A stretch of 62,621 bases of DNA from an uncultured Saprospiraceae bacterium (GTDB lineage: Bacteria; Bacteroidota; Bacteroidia; Chitinophagales; Saprospiraceae): contig CALJOK010000056.1 in NCBI GenBank assembly GCA_937981555.1, positions 1 to 62,621 on the forward strand. Direction: 5' to 3'. How positions within the stretch are numbered: position 1 is the first letter of the stretch; each line of letters starts with the position of its first letter. Below are positions 42,051 to 51,304 of the stretch, in pieces. A model generated the notes under the pieces. That model was not told the origin of the DNA. It did no database searches and was given only the letters and a program-made list of their open reading frames with translations. A program made the translations under genes and the position numbers.

Positions 42051-42514
42051 TGTATTCAAAAGATGTTTTAGCCAAAACTGTTAAACCTAAAATCATTAAC
42101 AACTTTTATATCACTTAATATATCTTTTTATTTTATTTTCTATACATTTGGCTAGTAAAGAAAAATACCCCTTTACTCCAAATTTAAATTAACAAAATAT
42201 ACTTAAGTAAATACCGCTTACTTAAACAGTATATTTTTCCTTCACCGTATCCTATTATTAGATTTTAAATAGTCGTAGTATCTCTGTACTACCTTATTAT
42301 GCTTTTGTTTATGGCAAACTGAGCAATAATAATTATAATTAAGCACTAGTTGGTTTATAATCTAAGTGTTTTTGTTATTATACTTTATCTTATTTTAGAT
42401 CAACAGTAAATATTGTTCATCTAAAAAAAATGAAAAAGTTGGCCAATTGAATAGAGTCTTAAAAAAACATAAAATTTTCCTTTTTGGAAATTACAGAAAA
42501 ACTTAGCCCCTTTT
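42051..42514. other. Gene-free AT-rich spacer, 464 bases
   Basis: The largest space without a gene in this part of the window. No open frame of note on either strand. It holds an AT-rich hairpin at 42194-42239 and a short palindrome GTAGTA...TACTAC at 42275-42292, but no tRNA or clear promoter box. Confidence 0.5.
42194..42239 (+). terminator. AT-rich hairpin, possible terminator of the HD-PycTM gene
   Basis: AAAATATACT (42194-42203) pairs with AGTATATTTT (42228-42237), and TAAGTAA inside with TTACTTA, with a three-base bulge and loop ATACCGC. It is followed by T, about 145 bases past the gene stop. The low GC content makes function uncertain. Confidence 0.35.
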
Positions 42515-43996
42515 ATGAAGACACCCTCTAATGACATATTTCAGCTAATTCAATCAATGACTGCTGCTGAAAAAAGATATTTTAAAATTCATTTTTCTTC
42601 TGAGAAAAGTTTGATAACTGAACTTTTCAACCTTCTTAATTCTATGAAGACCTATAATGAAAAAGAGGTTAAGAAGCATTTCAAGAATTCTAAATTGAGT
42701 AAAAACTTAAAAGTTTATAAAATAATGTTATTTGAACTTTTACTCAAATCATTATCCTCTTTTAGATATAAAAAATCCTTTAATAGCCTTATTCGTCAGA
42801 ATTTAGAAGAAGTAGAAATCCTTGCTGAAAAAAGATTATATCCTCAAGCAATTAAAAAACTTCAAAAGATTAAGCAACTTTGTTATGATCATGAAGAATT
42901 CGATCAACTTATAACCATCATTAATTTAGAGTATGAATTTAAAGATTTTTATGAAATTCCGACTTCCTCTTCTGAGAGTTTGAGTTTACTTGATGATGCT
43001 ATTCATACGAACCGGGTGGTTTCAGAAATTTTCGAATTAAAGAAATTAAACCATGAATTAAGATTAGATGCAAGAAAACTCACTTTAGAAAAAGTATCAA
43101 ATAATAAAATAACATCAATAGAAACCTCTTTTAAAAAAAATATTAAAACTAAAGATTTTTTAAAAAAGGAATATTACTCTGCTTCTGGTTTAGCCTATAT
43201 CTACCATAGTAACAAGGATTTTCAAAAGGAGTTACGATATAGAAAGACGGTTGTTGATTTTTTTCAAACCAAGCCTGACTTAATTGATAGTAATCCACAT
43301 AAATATTGGACAACCTATTTCCATTTAGCTGATTGCTATTTTCGAAATGGAGAATATGATAATTTTAATAAAACAATTAAACATCTTAAATCTTTTACAA
43401 AAAAACATCCATCATTCATTCGTAAAAATATTTTAATCTCAGTTTTAGAATTACATTATCATCGTAAGCAGAAAAATTTTACAACAATAGTTAATGAACT
43501 TGAACCTGACATTCTAAATTTGATCAAATTATATGGAATTGGAGAAGAACGGAGTATTATCTATTCGTCTATTTCTTTGATGCTAACCTATCTATGTTTG
43601 GAGAACCATTCTAAGGTGCAATTTTATTTGAGACGGTTATTTACATCTCCAATTGAGAATGGTATTCTTAATTATTTCTTTGAAATCGTCAATATGATTA
43701 CCCACTATGAAACTAAAGATTTTGATACTCTACAGAATCTATTAGTTTCTAAAAAAAGAAAAATTAAAAGAAACCCATCCTACGGAACACCATTCTATAA
43801 AGAGGTATTAAATTTATTTCCTCAACTTCTAGACCCTAAAAATGATATAAGAAAAAGCGTAAAACAACTTAAAAGTAAAGCCAAACTTTTCCCAGAAGAT
43901 AACTTCGTAGGACTATTTCAATATTATATTTTTGATGATTGGATGAAGGCTTTGCTTGCTCGCAAAACTTATGGGGAATACATTCGATCAATCTGA
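42515..43996 (+). CDS. Conserved hypothetical, helical repeat protein
   Basis: A 493-residue protein, no signal peptide or membrane segment. It is helical and lysine-rich; the central part has TPR-like helix pairs (YPQAIKKLQKIKQLCYDHEEFDQLITIINLEYEF; YWTTYFHLADCYFRNGEYDNFNKTIKHLKSF). The N-terminus (NDIFQLIQSMTAAEKRYFKIHF) is similar to the start of the hypothetical at 27493-28932, and both may belong to one Bacteroidota family. I recognise no enzyme motif. The 3' end overlaps the convergent mvaD by nine bases. Confidence 0.72.
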   Translation: MKTPSNDIFQLIQSMTAAEKRYFKIHFSSEKSLITELFNLLNSMKTYNEKEVKKHFKNSKLSKNLKVYKIMLFELLLKSLSSFRYKKSFNSLIRQNLEEVEILAEKRLYPQAIKKLQKIKQLCYDHEEFDQLITIINLEYEFKDFYEIPTSSSESLSLLDDAIHTNRVVSEIFELKKLNHELRLDARKLTLEKVSNNKITSIETSFKKNIKTKDFLKKEYYSASGLAYIYHSNKDFQKELRYRKTVVDFFQTKPDLIDSNPHKYWTTYFHLADCYFRNGEYDNFNKTIKHLKSFTKKHPSFIRKNILISVLELHYHRKQKNFTTIVNELEPDILNLIKLYGIGEERSIIYSSISLMLTYLCLENHSKVQFYLRRLFTSPIENGILNYFFEIVNMITHYETKDFDTLQNLLVSKKRKIKRNPSYGTPFYKEVLNLFPQLLDPKNDIRKSVKQLKSKAKLFPEDNFVGLFQYYIFDDWMKALLARKTYGEYIRSI

Positions 43997-45085
43997 TTTT
44001 AATTGATAAGCACCCTCTCCTACTCGATCAGCAATCCACTCTCCATCTTCGCAGAGTGGTTCCATTTCTTTCTTTATAAAATCAAAAACATCATCCTTTA
44101 TTTCATCTGGAAAAAGTAAATGAATATTTGGTCCAGCATCCAGACTGAAATAAAGTGGTTGATTCGTTGCTGCTCGATAAGCTCTAATTTTTTCAATCAT
44201 CACTAAAGTATTTGGCCGAATCAGAATGTAGGATGGTTCGGAAGTCATCATAAGTGCATGAAGGGTAAGTGCCTCATTTTCTGTAATCTCTCCAAAGGTT
44301 TTGAGATCGCCTTCTTCCAAAGCTTTTAATAATTTTGCAAATCTTTCATTAGCTTGATCATATCGATTTTGGGCAAAAATATTTCCTTCCATCAATCCAT
44401 GTCCTGCTCGACTACTTACACTTTTTTCTTTTCGATCGGCTATCAAAATAGTATCATGAAACGTTTTAAAAACAGGATGTACTCGCTCGCCCCAAGGTAT
44501 CGCAAAGAAATTGGAAGAATCTTCTGCCGCTTCTGACTCTCCCCAAATTGCCAAATGCGGGTAAACTGATCGACTCGCACTCCCTGATCCTAATCGAGCG
44601 AGAAATGATGACTTTTGTAAAAAATCATCCGTGCTTTCTAGTGTTCCAAAAAGTTCTTTTTCCAATGAACATAAGCAAGTAGCTAACGCACTCATCGCTG
44701 AAGCGGAAGAAGCAATTCCTGTAGAATGTGGAAATGAATTATAGGAATGAACGGTCAAATGCAATTGAGTTAAAAATGGAAAAACATCGACAATGCTTTC
44801 TAAAAATTTCAACATCTTATTTCGAAATGCATCATTCGGTTTTTTCTCAAAAAAGAAATCTAACTCAATATTTTGATTGTCAATATCCTTTGGTCGATAC
44901 TCCAAAATCGTTTCCGTAAAAGCATTGTTAAGTGTAAAACTAATAGATGGATTCCGAGGAAGTTGTCTCCCATATTTACCCCAATATTTGACCAAGGCTA
45001 AGTTGGAAGGACTGCGCCAAGCGATGCGGCCAGAAGTGATATTTTCTTTATCTAAAATTAATTTTGGGTTGACGTAGTCGATCAT
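43988..45085 (-). CDS. mvaD: Diphosphomevalonate decarboxylase
   Basis: A 365-residue GHMP-kinase-fold enzyme that decarboxylates mevalonate diphosphate with ATP to isopentenyl diphosphate. Family features: ITSGRIAWRSPSNLALVKYWGKYGRQLPRNPSISFTLN near the start, the ATP-binding loop FPHSTGIASSASAMSALATCL (about 117-137), LARLGSGSASRSVYP and the aspartate-containing SLDAGPNIHLL near the end. Its presence shows isoprenoid synthesis through mevalonate, common in this phylum; other pathway genes are outside. A 104-base palindrome lies directly upstream of the ATG, and a terminator separates it from the DUF4294 gene. Confidence 0.92.
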   Translation of the reverse strand: MIDYVNPKLILDKENITSGRIAWRSPSNLALVKYWGKYGRQLPRNPSISFTLNNAFTETILEYRPKDIDNQNIELDFFFEKKPNDAFRNKMLKFLESIVDVFPFLTQLHLTVHSYNSFPHSTGIASSASAMSALATCLCSLEKELFGTLESTDDFLQKSSFLARLGSGSASRSVYPHLAIWGESEAAEDSSNFFAIPWGERVHPVFKTFHDTILIADRKEKSVSSRAGHGLMEGNIFAQNRYDQANERFAKLLKALEEGDLKTFGEITENEALTLHALMMTSEPSYILIRPNTLVMIEKIRAYRAATNQPLYFSLDAGPNIHLLFPDEIKDDVFDFIKKEMEPLCEDGEWIADRVGEGAYQLKSD

Positions 45086-45114
45086 TTTGATGATTTATTT
45101 CTTTTTGAAAACCA

Positions 45115-45218
45115 TCTTAGATTTATTTCGTGGTCAGAAAAAAGTAGTAATCAAAAACAACCAAAGGAAGAGTTGATTACTACTTTTTTCTGACTCAAAA
45201 CACGAAGTGAATCTAAGA
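45115..45218. repeat. 104-bp palindrome upstream of mvaD
   Basis: The inner arms GTCAGAAAAAAGTAGTAATC... (45133-45154) and their exact complement (45173-45194) form a 22-base perfect stem; the outer arms TCTTAGATTTATTTCGTG (45115-45132) and CACGAAGTGAATCTAAGA (45201-45218) pair with two mismatches. On RNA it would be a very stable hairpin in the 5' region of mvaD, 30 bases before the ATG. Confidence 0.7.
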
Positions 45219-45253
45219 ATCAGAAATGTAAAAGTAATTCAATTTCATGGAAA

Positions 45254-45291
45254 AAATAAACGCCATACTTTCGCAAGTATGGCGTTTATTT
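45254..45291. terminator. Strong intrinsic terminator of the DUF4294 gene
   Basis: AAATAAACGCCATACTT (45254-45270) pairs perfectly with AAGTATGGCGTTTATTT (45275-45291) around TCGC. It lies 29 bases past the stop of the minus-strand DUF4294 gene; the arms carry A and T runs on both sides. Confidence 0.85.
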
Positions 45292-45319
45292 TCTAACAAA
45301 AAATTGAAGTAACTGTTTA

Positions 45320-45928
45320 TTAATTTTTATAAGAAATATCAAAATCGTTGATAACAATATCCAAAATTGGATCAGCTCCCTCATGGTATCCTTCTTTCAA
45401 ATCGTAGTTGAAAAATTTCCCCATTTGATTCCAATACCCTGCGGTAAATCCACCTTTCATATCTTTCATCAATGTATAAAATGGCGTATCTAATTCTTTT
45501 TCAATCATTTTGATCAAAATCATCCCTTGCGTTTTGGTCAAATTTTTCAAAGGAGTTTTAAACTCTTTTTTGAGTTGTTTATATTTCCGCTTGACAAATT
45601 TTTTCCGTTTTCGCTTGCCCATCGTTTCTGTTGAGTCTTCGATTTCTTCAAAAATCTTTATCGCTTTTTGAGCATATGGATAAACTTTGGAAGCATAATA
45701 CCTATACTTTCTATAAGTTCGATAGTCTTCTCTACTTTCAAATTTTTTGGGCGATGAAATAGAAATATCATCCAAATCCGCCATGATTATTGTATCCGTT
45801 CCTTGAATAACCGCATCAAAGACATAGCCATTGATAGTTATTTTTTCCGTTTTCTCCTCATCCATCTGCGCTTGCGCTTGCAAACCTATTACGGAAAATG
45901 CCAAAAGTATTAATGTAATTCGTTTCAT
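45320..45928 (-). CDS. DUF4294 protein, exported
   Basis: About 202 residues from the ATG at 45928, chosen because it starts at the signal peptide MKRITLILLAFSVIGLQAQAQ. The mature part matches DUF4294 of Bacteroidota: GTDTIIMADLDDISI, then YRKYRYYASKVYPYAQKAIKIFEEIED, then a lysine-rich stretch and ITGYWNQMG-type end (GGFTAGYWNQMGKFF). Function unknown; likely periplasmic. The gene is alone on its strand, ended by a strong hairpin. Confidence 0.85.
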   Translation of the reverse strand: MKRITLILLAFSVIGLQAQAQMDEEKTEKITINGYVFDAVIQGTDTIIMADLDDISISSPKKFESREDYRTYRKYRYYASKVYPYAQKAIKIFEEIEDSTETMGKRKRKKFVKRKYKQLKKEFKTPLKNLTKTQGMILIKMIEKELDTPFYTLMKDMKGGFTAGYWNQMGKFFNYDLKEGYHEGADPILDIVINDFDISYKN

Positions 45929-46241
45929 ATTTCTAATTAGTATTTCATTCAATTTAAGCTATTTTTCAAAAACATACTACGCTGTATCGTTATTATTTAA
46001 ACGAATGAAAAAGTGGAAAGTATCATTTTATGATCAATTTTAATTAATATTTAACGTGGCTTTTTTCACTAAAACATGCTCAAATATTGAGTTTCTACAT
46101 AAATGCAAATAGTTATCCAAAGTACATCTTTTATACTCTTAAGATGATTATTCATGGAAGTATGACGTATCGTTTTCTATAAAAAAAGGCACTTCAGAAA
46201 TTAATCTAAAATGCCTCTTTCTTTTATTTCTTAAAATACAT
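45929..46241. other. Gene-free spacer, 313 bases, with a terminator
   Basis: AT-rich DNA between DUF1761 and DUF4294 genes. On the minus strand AGGCATTTTAGA (46216 to 46205) pairs with TCTGAAGTGCCT (46198 to 46187), followed by seven T bases, the terminator of the DUF1761 gene. Nothing else recognised. Confidence 0.6.
46187..46216 (-). terminator. Terminator of the DUF1761 gene
   Basis: A 12-base stem with two G-T pairs between 46187-46198 and 46205-46216, followed on the minus strand by a run of seven T, 26 bases past the gene stop at 46242. Confidence 0.7.
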
Positions 46242-46661
46242 TTATCCTTCCACCGCTACAACTCCTAACTTTAGCGCTGCCATCACTCCACCTGAAAGAG
46301 CCATCAAAGCAACTAAATATGATGCATCAATCAAAAATAATTTCAACGATTTCCTTTGATATAAGTAGTTAATTGCTGTTGCGGGAACTGCATATAACGC
46401 GCCAGCTAGTGCTCCATGAAATGCTCCATGTATAAATGTTTGCTCTGCTATCGTATGTAAATTAATCACAAAATTAACTCCGAAAGAAAGCACACACATC
46501 ATCAAAAAAGCCAATCCATGTGTTCTCAGCATACCTTCCTGTGCTTCTTCATCTGTAATTCCAGTTTCTGTTTGCCAAGCCTTTCCGAAAGCAAAAGTAT
46601 ACCATCCAAACCCTAGCATAAATGCTGCTGCTGCGCCAATAATAATTTCTAAATGTGCCAT
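46242..46661 (-). CDS. DUF1761 membrane protein
   Basis: A 139-residue membrane protein with four segments. The DUF1761 pattern is visible: an N-terminal GFGWYTFAFGKAWQTETGI motif, then HGLAFLMMCVLSFGVNFVI, FHGALAGALYAVPATAINYLYQRKSLKLFLIDASYLVALMALSGGVMAALK. The family function is unknown. ATG at 46661. It stands alone, with its terminator at 46187-46216. Confidence 0.85.
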   Translation of the reverse strand: MAHLEIIIGAAAAFMLGFGWYTFAFGKAWQTETGITDEEAQEGMLRTHGLAFLMMCVLSFGVNFVINLHTIAEQTFIHGAFHGALAGALYAVPATAINYLYQRKSLKLFLIDASYLVALMALSGGVMAALKLGVVAVEG

Positions 46662-46789
46662 AATAAAATTGTTTAATGTTGGTTAATAAATTTTTTGTAA
46701 TGATCTAAATAGACTGTCATGCTCTTTCATTACTTTACTAATCCTGCTTTATTTTTTTTGGCAATTCTTATTTATAGTTCCTAGAAAAT

Positions 46790-48073
46790 CTATTTTTGAT
46801 TCTCGTATTTCGATTTAAACTTCTCGTACAAATCTTTTTGCTTCGTCTTCAAACTAACTTCTCTTCCTTGGATAAAAGCAGTTTCTACATGATTCGTTCG
46901 CATGTCCAATGCATCTCCTGAACTGATAAAAAGCGTTGCATCTTTTCCCACTTCAAGCGAACCAGCAGTCTTGTCAATCCCCAAAATTTTAGCTGTATTC
47001 AACGTTAACCCAGATACGGCATCTTCTTTATCTAATCCAAAACCAACTGCGTGACCAGCTTGAAAAGGAAGATTTCTAGACTGAGCAACTTCATTCATTT
47101 GGAAGCACCAAAGTACTCCTGCTTCTTGAAGCATTCTAGGAGTTTTGAATGGTTGATCGATGTCGGAGTCTTCATGATCTGGCAAGTCATGTACTTTTGA
47201 TAACATGACTGGAACATTATTACTTTTCAAAAAATCAGCGATCATCCATGATTCACCTCCACCAACGATGACTGGTGTAATGTTGAATTTTTTAAATAAC
47301 AAAACCGCTTCCATGATTGATTTAGCAGCATTGGTTTTTACATATAAATTTTTGCTTCCATCAAACAATCCTCGCATTGCTTCGAATTTCAAATTTTTGG
47401 AAGACAACTTTTTATTTTTTGAGTACGCATGTGCTTCAGTAAAATAGTCTTCCACTTCTTGCAATTGCTTTCCGTAATTTTTGTTTTTACTAATCGTTCG
47501 AGTTCTCCAACTCCAACTTACCATCGAAGGATAAGACACATAAATTCCTTCGTCCATTTTATACGCTGCATCTTCCCAGTTCCATGCATCCAATTGAACG
47601 ACACTTGACTGACCATCAATTCGTCCTCCACTTGGAATAATTTGAGCCATTAACATTCCATTGGAACGAATGGTTGGGGTTACCTTCGAATCAGTATTAT
47701 AAGCGATGATCGCTCGAATATGTGGATTCATATTTCCAATTTCTCGATCATCACGAGTCGCTCGAACAGCTTCTACTTCCACCAATCCAAGGGAAGTATT
47801 TGGAGCAATAAATCCTGGGTATATATGTTTGCCATTGGCATCAATTACTTTGGTAAATGAATTTCGATCTAGTCGAATTCCTGTGGCATCTTCGACTGCG
47901 AGTAATTTTCCATTTTCAAAAGTGATTAAACTATTCGCAATCACTTTTCCATTTCCTACATGTGCTGTTGCTCCCAAGATGGCAATTTTGCCTTTTTGTG
48001 GTGGAGCAGGTGCTGCCTGAGCAGTCAAACTCCAAGCAAGACACATGAACAATATTATATTTAAAAATTTCAT
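46790..48073 (-). CDS. Exported amidohydrolase-family protein lacking the HxH motif
   Basis: About 427 residues from the ATG at 48073, chosen because it starts at the signal peptide (MKFLNIILFMCLAWSLTAQA). The fold is of the metal-dependent amidohydrolase type: ILGATAHVGNGKVIANSLITFENGKLLAVED near residue 32 and TLNTAKILGIDKTAGSLEVGKDATLFISSGDAL near the end. However, where active enzymes have the metal-binding HxH after GFIDxH, this one reads IYPGFIAPNTSLGLVE, so the metal site is missing. It is likely a non-catalytic partner or binding protein for the larger amidohydrolase at 48199-51222, whose first domain lacks HxH in the same way. Confidence 0.82.
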   Translation of the reverse strand: MKFLNIILFMCLAWSLTAQAAPAPPQKGKIAILGATAHVGNGKVIANSLITFENGKLLAVEDATGIRLDRNSFTKVIDANGKHIYPGFIAPNTSLGLVEVEAVRATRDDREIGNMNPHIRAIIAYNTDSKVTPTIRSNGMLMAQIIPSGGRIDGQSSVVQLDAWNWEDAAYKMDEGIYVSYPSMVSWSWRTRTISKNKNYGKQLQEVEDYFTEAHAYSKNKKLSSKNLKFEAMRGLFDGSKNLYVKTNAAKSIMEAVLLFKKFNITPVIVGGGESWMIADFLKSNNVPVMLSKVHDLPDHEDSDIDQPFKTPRMLQEAGVLWCFQMNEVAQSRNLPFQAGHAVGFGLDKEDAVSGLTLNTAKILGIDKTAGSLEVGKDATLFISSGDALDMRTNHVETAFIQGREVSLKTKQKDLYEKFKSKYENQK

Positions 48074-48149
48074 TTTGTCATATTTGATTTTTAGTTGCAA
48101 TTTTTTGATCATGTAAAAAATACAACTAAAAAGGTTTAAAATTCATAAG

Positions 48150-48182
48150 AGCGGAGTTAGCACTTTGAGCGCTAACTCCGCT
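48150..48182. repeat. REP-like hairpin, copy 2
   Basis: AGCGGAGTTAGCACT (48150-48164) faces GCGCTAACTCCGCT (48169-48182), a strong GC-rich stem between the two amidohydrolase-family genes. Same family as 25724-25757 and 51305-51339, with the GTTAGCGCT core. Confidence 0.7.
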
Positions 48183-48198
48183 AATGGTCAAAAATAAT

Positions 48199-51100
48199 TT
48201 AGTCAATCATTTCATCTTCCGAATCATCACAATGGTAGTGTCGAGATTTCTTTCCTCTAGCAGGACGAGTTTTTCCACCACCTTTTTTATCGGCTAACAT
48301 TTTTTGAATCAATCGATTTCTTTCTGCTGCGATTTCTTTTCGAATTTCTACATCTAATTTCCGATCAAAAAGTTTTAATCCATCAACAAAAGTCATTTCT
48401 GCTCTAGCATAAACGGAAAGTGGATTATCATTCCATAAAACTAAATCTGCATCTTTTCCTTCTTTGATACTTCCAACTTTATGATCGATGTGTAATAATT
48501 TCGCAGGATTCAATGTGACAAATTTCCAAGCATCTTCTTCTGATACACCTCCGTACATCACCGCTTTGGCAGCTTCTTGATTCAATCGTCGAGCCATTTC
48601 TGCATCATCAGAATTGATCGCAGTCGTCACCCCTTGCTCATGCATCAATGCTGCATTATAAGGTATCGCATCAACCACTTCATATTTGTAAGCCCACCAA
48701 TCAGAGAAAGTAGAACCCCCTGCTCCATGCTTCGCCATTTTATCAGCTACTTTATAACCTTCCAAAATGTGAGTAAATGTATTCACTTTAAAATCCATCT
48801 CATCTGCCACATGCATCAACATATTGATTTCAGATTGCACATAAGAGTGACAAGAAATATGTCTTTCTCCATCCAAGATTTGAACGACCGTTTCCAAATC
48901 TAAATCTCTTCGGAAGCCTGCTTCTTTTCGTTGACTTGCAATCTTATATTCTTTTGCACGAGTAAAATAATCTCGATAAACTTGCTCCACTCCCATTCGA
49001 GTATCCGGAAATCTATTGTTGGTGCTAGAGCGAGATTTTTTTACATTCTCCCCTAAAGCAAATTTTATAAAACCTGGCGCACCTTCAAATTTCATTTCTT
49101 CCGGAGAAAATCCCCAACGCAATTTGATGATCGCAGACTGTCCTCCGATTGGATTACACGAACCATGCAATAATTGCGAAGTCGTCACACCTCCAGCCAA
49201 TTGTCGATAAATGTCAATGTCCTCAGAATCTACCACATCTGCAATACTTACTTCCGCCGTACTCACTTCTGTACATTCATTCACTCCTCTCGAAATTGCA
49301 ATGTGAGAATGTTCATCGATCACTCCACAAGTCAAATGCATTCCAGTTCCATCAATCCGAGTACCGACATCTTTGTTGATATTTTTTCCAATCTCAACTA
49401 CTTTTCCATTCCGAACTAAGACATCCGTATTCTCTAAAATCCCACTTTTCTCATTTGTCCAAACTGTGGCATTTTTGATCAAATAATTATTTTCCGTTGG
49501 TCGCTCTTTATAGCCATGAGCCATAAATGGATAAATTACATCACCCAATTTATCATCAGATGCGACTTTGTCTTTTTTGCCTTTTCCTTTGCCCTTACCT
49601 TTCTTCTTGTCTGCTTTTTTGTCTCCATCTTTTTTCTCAGGAGCACCTTCATATTTGGCAGACCATGAAGTCCAAGTTCCATCAATCAGGGTTCCATTAC
49701 CTGACCATTCCTTTTTGCCAATCGTTCCAGACAATCGGAATAGGTTGGTTTCTTTTTTTGTTGGGGAAAAAGTAAGCGTGATTAAGCCATTAGAAATACT
49801 AGATTTAACATCAATTTTAGTAGAATCATTTTCTTCTACTTTCATTTTGTTATTATCATCCACCATTAATTTAAAAGTTTGATTCCCGACTTTTAAACTA
49901 TAGTTTCCTTCCAAATCAGCTTCATCCAATTTTTTCAAAACAAAAGGTTTTCCTTTCACCCAGTTGTGATGGATTTTTGCTTTTTCTCCAAAAACGTTTT
50001 CTGATGTGATAATAAAGTTGGCCAAATTTCCTGATTTCAAACTTCCAATTTGATTGGACATCCCCATCATTTTGGCAGGCGTATGAGTCAATGCTTTTAG
50101 CGCAGCTTCTTCTGACAAACCATGCTTAATCGCTTTTTTTACGCTTTTTAAAAATTCAGATTTTTTATCCAAACCATCTGTCGTCAACGTGAATTCGATT
50201 CCTGCATTTGCAATTCGAGATAAATTCGTTGGAGCTAATTCCCAATGTTTCATTTGTGCGAGGGAAACCAACATTGCATCGTAAGGATCTTCAACGTCAA
50301 ATGCATCTGGAAATTTCACAGGCAAAATCATCGAACAACCAGTCGCCTTCAATTCATTCAACCGTTGATATTCATCACCATTTCCTTTGAGGATATAAGT
50401 TTTTCCAAACTCTTTTCCCAACTTAGCTGCACGCAATCCTTCTAATTTTCCCCGTATGTCAAAAACAGCTGGCAAAGAATTAATTTCATTCCATGCTTCG
50501 AGAGAGAGATTTAATTCTTCATTTTTCCCTCCGTTTTTATACCAATTGGCATCCATATAAGTTTGGCGTAACAAGGCAATTCCGCCCATCAAAGAACCTG
50601 GGTAACTCTGAGGAGAAGTTCCTTTTTTGAAAGAAAGCATGTGAGCTGTTTTTTCTTTCAAAATCATTTGATGCTCCCTATCCTCTCCAAGAACTACCAA
50701 AGTTGCAGTTCCACGACTGATTCCATCTGCTTGATGCGTCATAACTGTTCCAAAACCTGCACCTCGATATCCTTTAGCAGCTTTCTCATCTGTGGTGAAA
50801 TTTTCATGCGCTCGAAACTCAGGTTTCAATGCTTGATTCCAACCGTAAGCTCCTTCTTTTTTAGAATTAAATTGTTGTGTTCGACGAAAACTCCTCTCAG
50901 CTCTTTTGGCTTCAGGCAATCCGTAACTAGAATATAAATCAATGAAAGAAGGATAAATAAATTTTCCTTTTAGATCAACGACGACTGCGCCTGCTGGAAT
51001 TGGAATTTTTTGTCCAATCGTTTGCACTCGACCATCTTTGATAATCATCGTTGCATTTTCGACTTTTTCATTATAAGATTTAAAAATGGTCGCATTGGTA

Positions 51101-51222
51101 AATGCATAAAATCCTTCGCGCTCATCGTAAACGCCATTGCGTTGAAAGGTAACTTGTGCTAGCAGGTTTTGACCTAAAAAAGTCAGGACTAGTGTCAAGA
51201 ATAGTAGTTTGGTTTTACTCAT
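48199..51222 (-). CDS. Two-domain exported amidohydrolase
   Basis: A 1007-residue protein with signal peptide (residues 1-22, TLVLTFLGQNLLAQ). Two amidohydrolase-like domains are joined by a lysine-rich linker (about 548-572, KKADKKKGKGKGKGKKDK). The first domain (about 25-520) has KFIYPSFIDLYSSYG where an HxH motif would be, so its metal site is lost. The second (about 575-985) is complete: TCGVIDEHSHIAISRG with HxH (about 655), SCHSYVQSEINM, THILEGYKVADKM and AINSDDAEMARRL for later ligands, and WNDNPLSVYARAE at the end. It may hydrolyse cyclic amides or dipeptides. The C-terminus is charged and histidine-rich (SRHYHCDDSEDEMID), unusual. The next gene downstream is a smaller amidohydrolase also without HxH. 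Confidence 0.85.
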   Translation of the reverse strand: MSKTKLLFLTLVLTFLGQNLLAQVTFQRNGVYDEREGFYAFTNATIFKSYNEKVENATMIIKDGRVQTIGQKIPIPAGAVVVDLKGKFIYPSFIDLYSSYGLPEAKRAERSFRRTQQFNSKKEGAYGWNQALKPEFRAHENFTTDEKAAKGYRGAGFGTVMTHQADGISRGTATLVVLGEDREHQMILKEKTAHMLSFKKGTSPQSYPGSLMGGIALLRQTYMDANWYKNGGKNEELNLSLEAWNEINSLPAVFDIRGKLEGLRAAKLGKEFGKTYILKGNGDEYQRLNELKATGCSMILPVKFPDAFDVEDPYDAMLVSLAQMKHWELAPTNLSRIANAGIEFTLTTDGLDKKSEFLKSVKKAIKHGLSEEAALKALTHTPAKMMGMSNQIGSLKSGNLANFIITSENVFGEKAKIHHNWVKGKPFVLKKLDEADLEGNYSLKVGNQTFKLMVDDNNKMKVEENDSTKIDVKSSISNGLITLTFSPTKKETNLFRLSGTIGKKEWSGNGTLIDGTWTSWSAKYEGAPEKKDGDKKADKKKGKGKGKGKKDKVASDDKLGDVIYPFMAHGYKERPTENNYLIKNATVWTNEKSGILENTDVLVRNGKVVEIGKNINKDVGTRIDGTGMHLTCGVIDEHSHIAISRGVNECTEVSTAEVSIADVVDSEDIDIYRQLAGGVTTSQLLHGSCNPIGGQSAIIKLRWGFSPEEMKFEGAPGFIKFALGENVKKSRSSTNNRFPDTRMGVEQVYRDYFTRAKEYKIASQRKEAGFRRDLDLETVVQILDGERHISCHSYVQSEINMLMHVADEMDFKVNTFTHILEGYKVADKMAKHGAGGSTFSDWWAYKYEVVDAIPYNAALMHEQGVTTAINSDDAEMARRLNQEAAKAVMYGGVSEEDAWKFVTLNPAKLLHIDHKVGSIKEGKDADLVLWNDNPLSVYARAEMTFVDGLKLFDRKLDVEIRKEIAAERNRLIQKMLADKKGGGKTRPARGKKSRHYHCDDSEDEMID

Positions 51223-51304
51223 TTTGAAAATTGGTTTATAGTTGTGTATTTAGGGAAAGCGGATTAAAGTTAAAAAATTATTTTTAAGTTTTTGGTTTTT
51301 GTAA

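Noticed and set aside
42051-42514. Possible small RNA gene or tRNA in the 464-base spacer
   Set aside because: No cloverleaf, no conserved RNA motif and no promoter box were found; only an AT-rich hairpin is visible.
49527-49882. Two overlapping plus-strand frames opposite the amidohydrolase gene
   Set aside because: They mirror the lysine-rich linker of the real gene on the other strand and show no domain or start signal.
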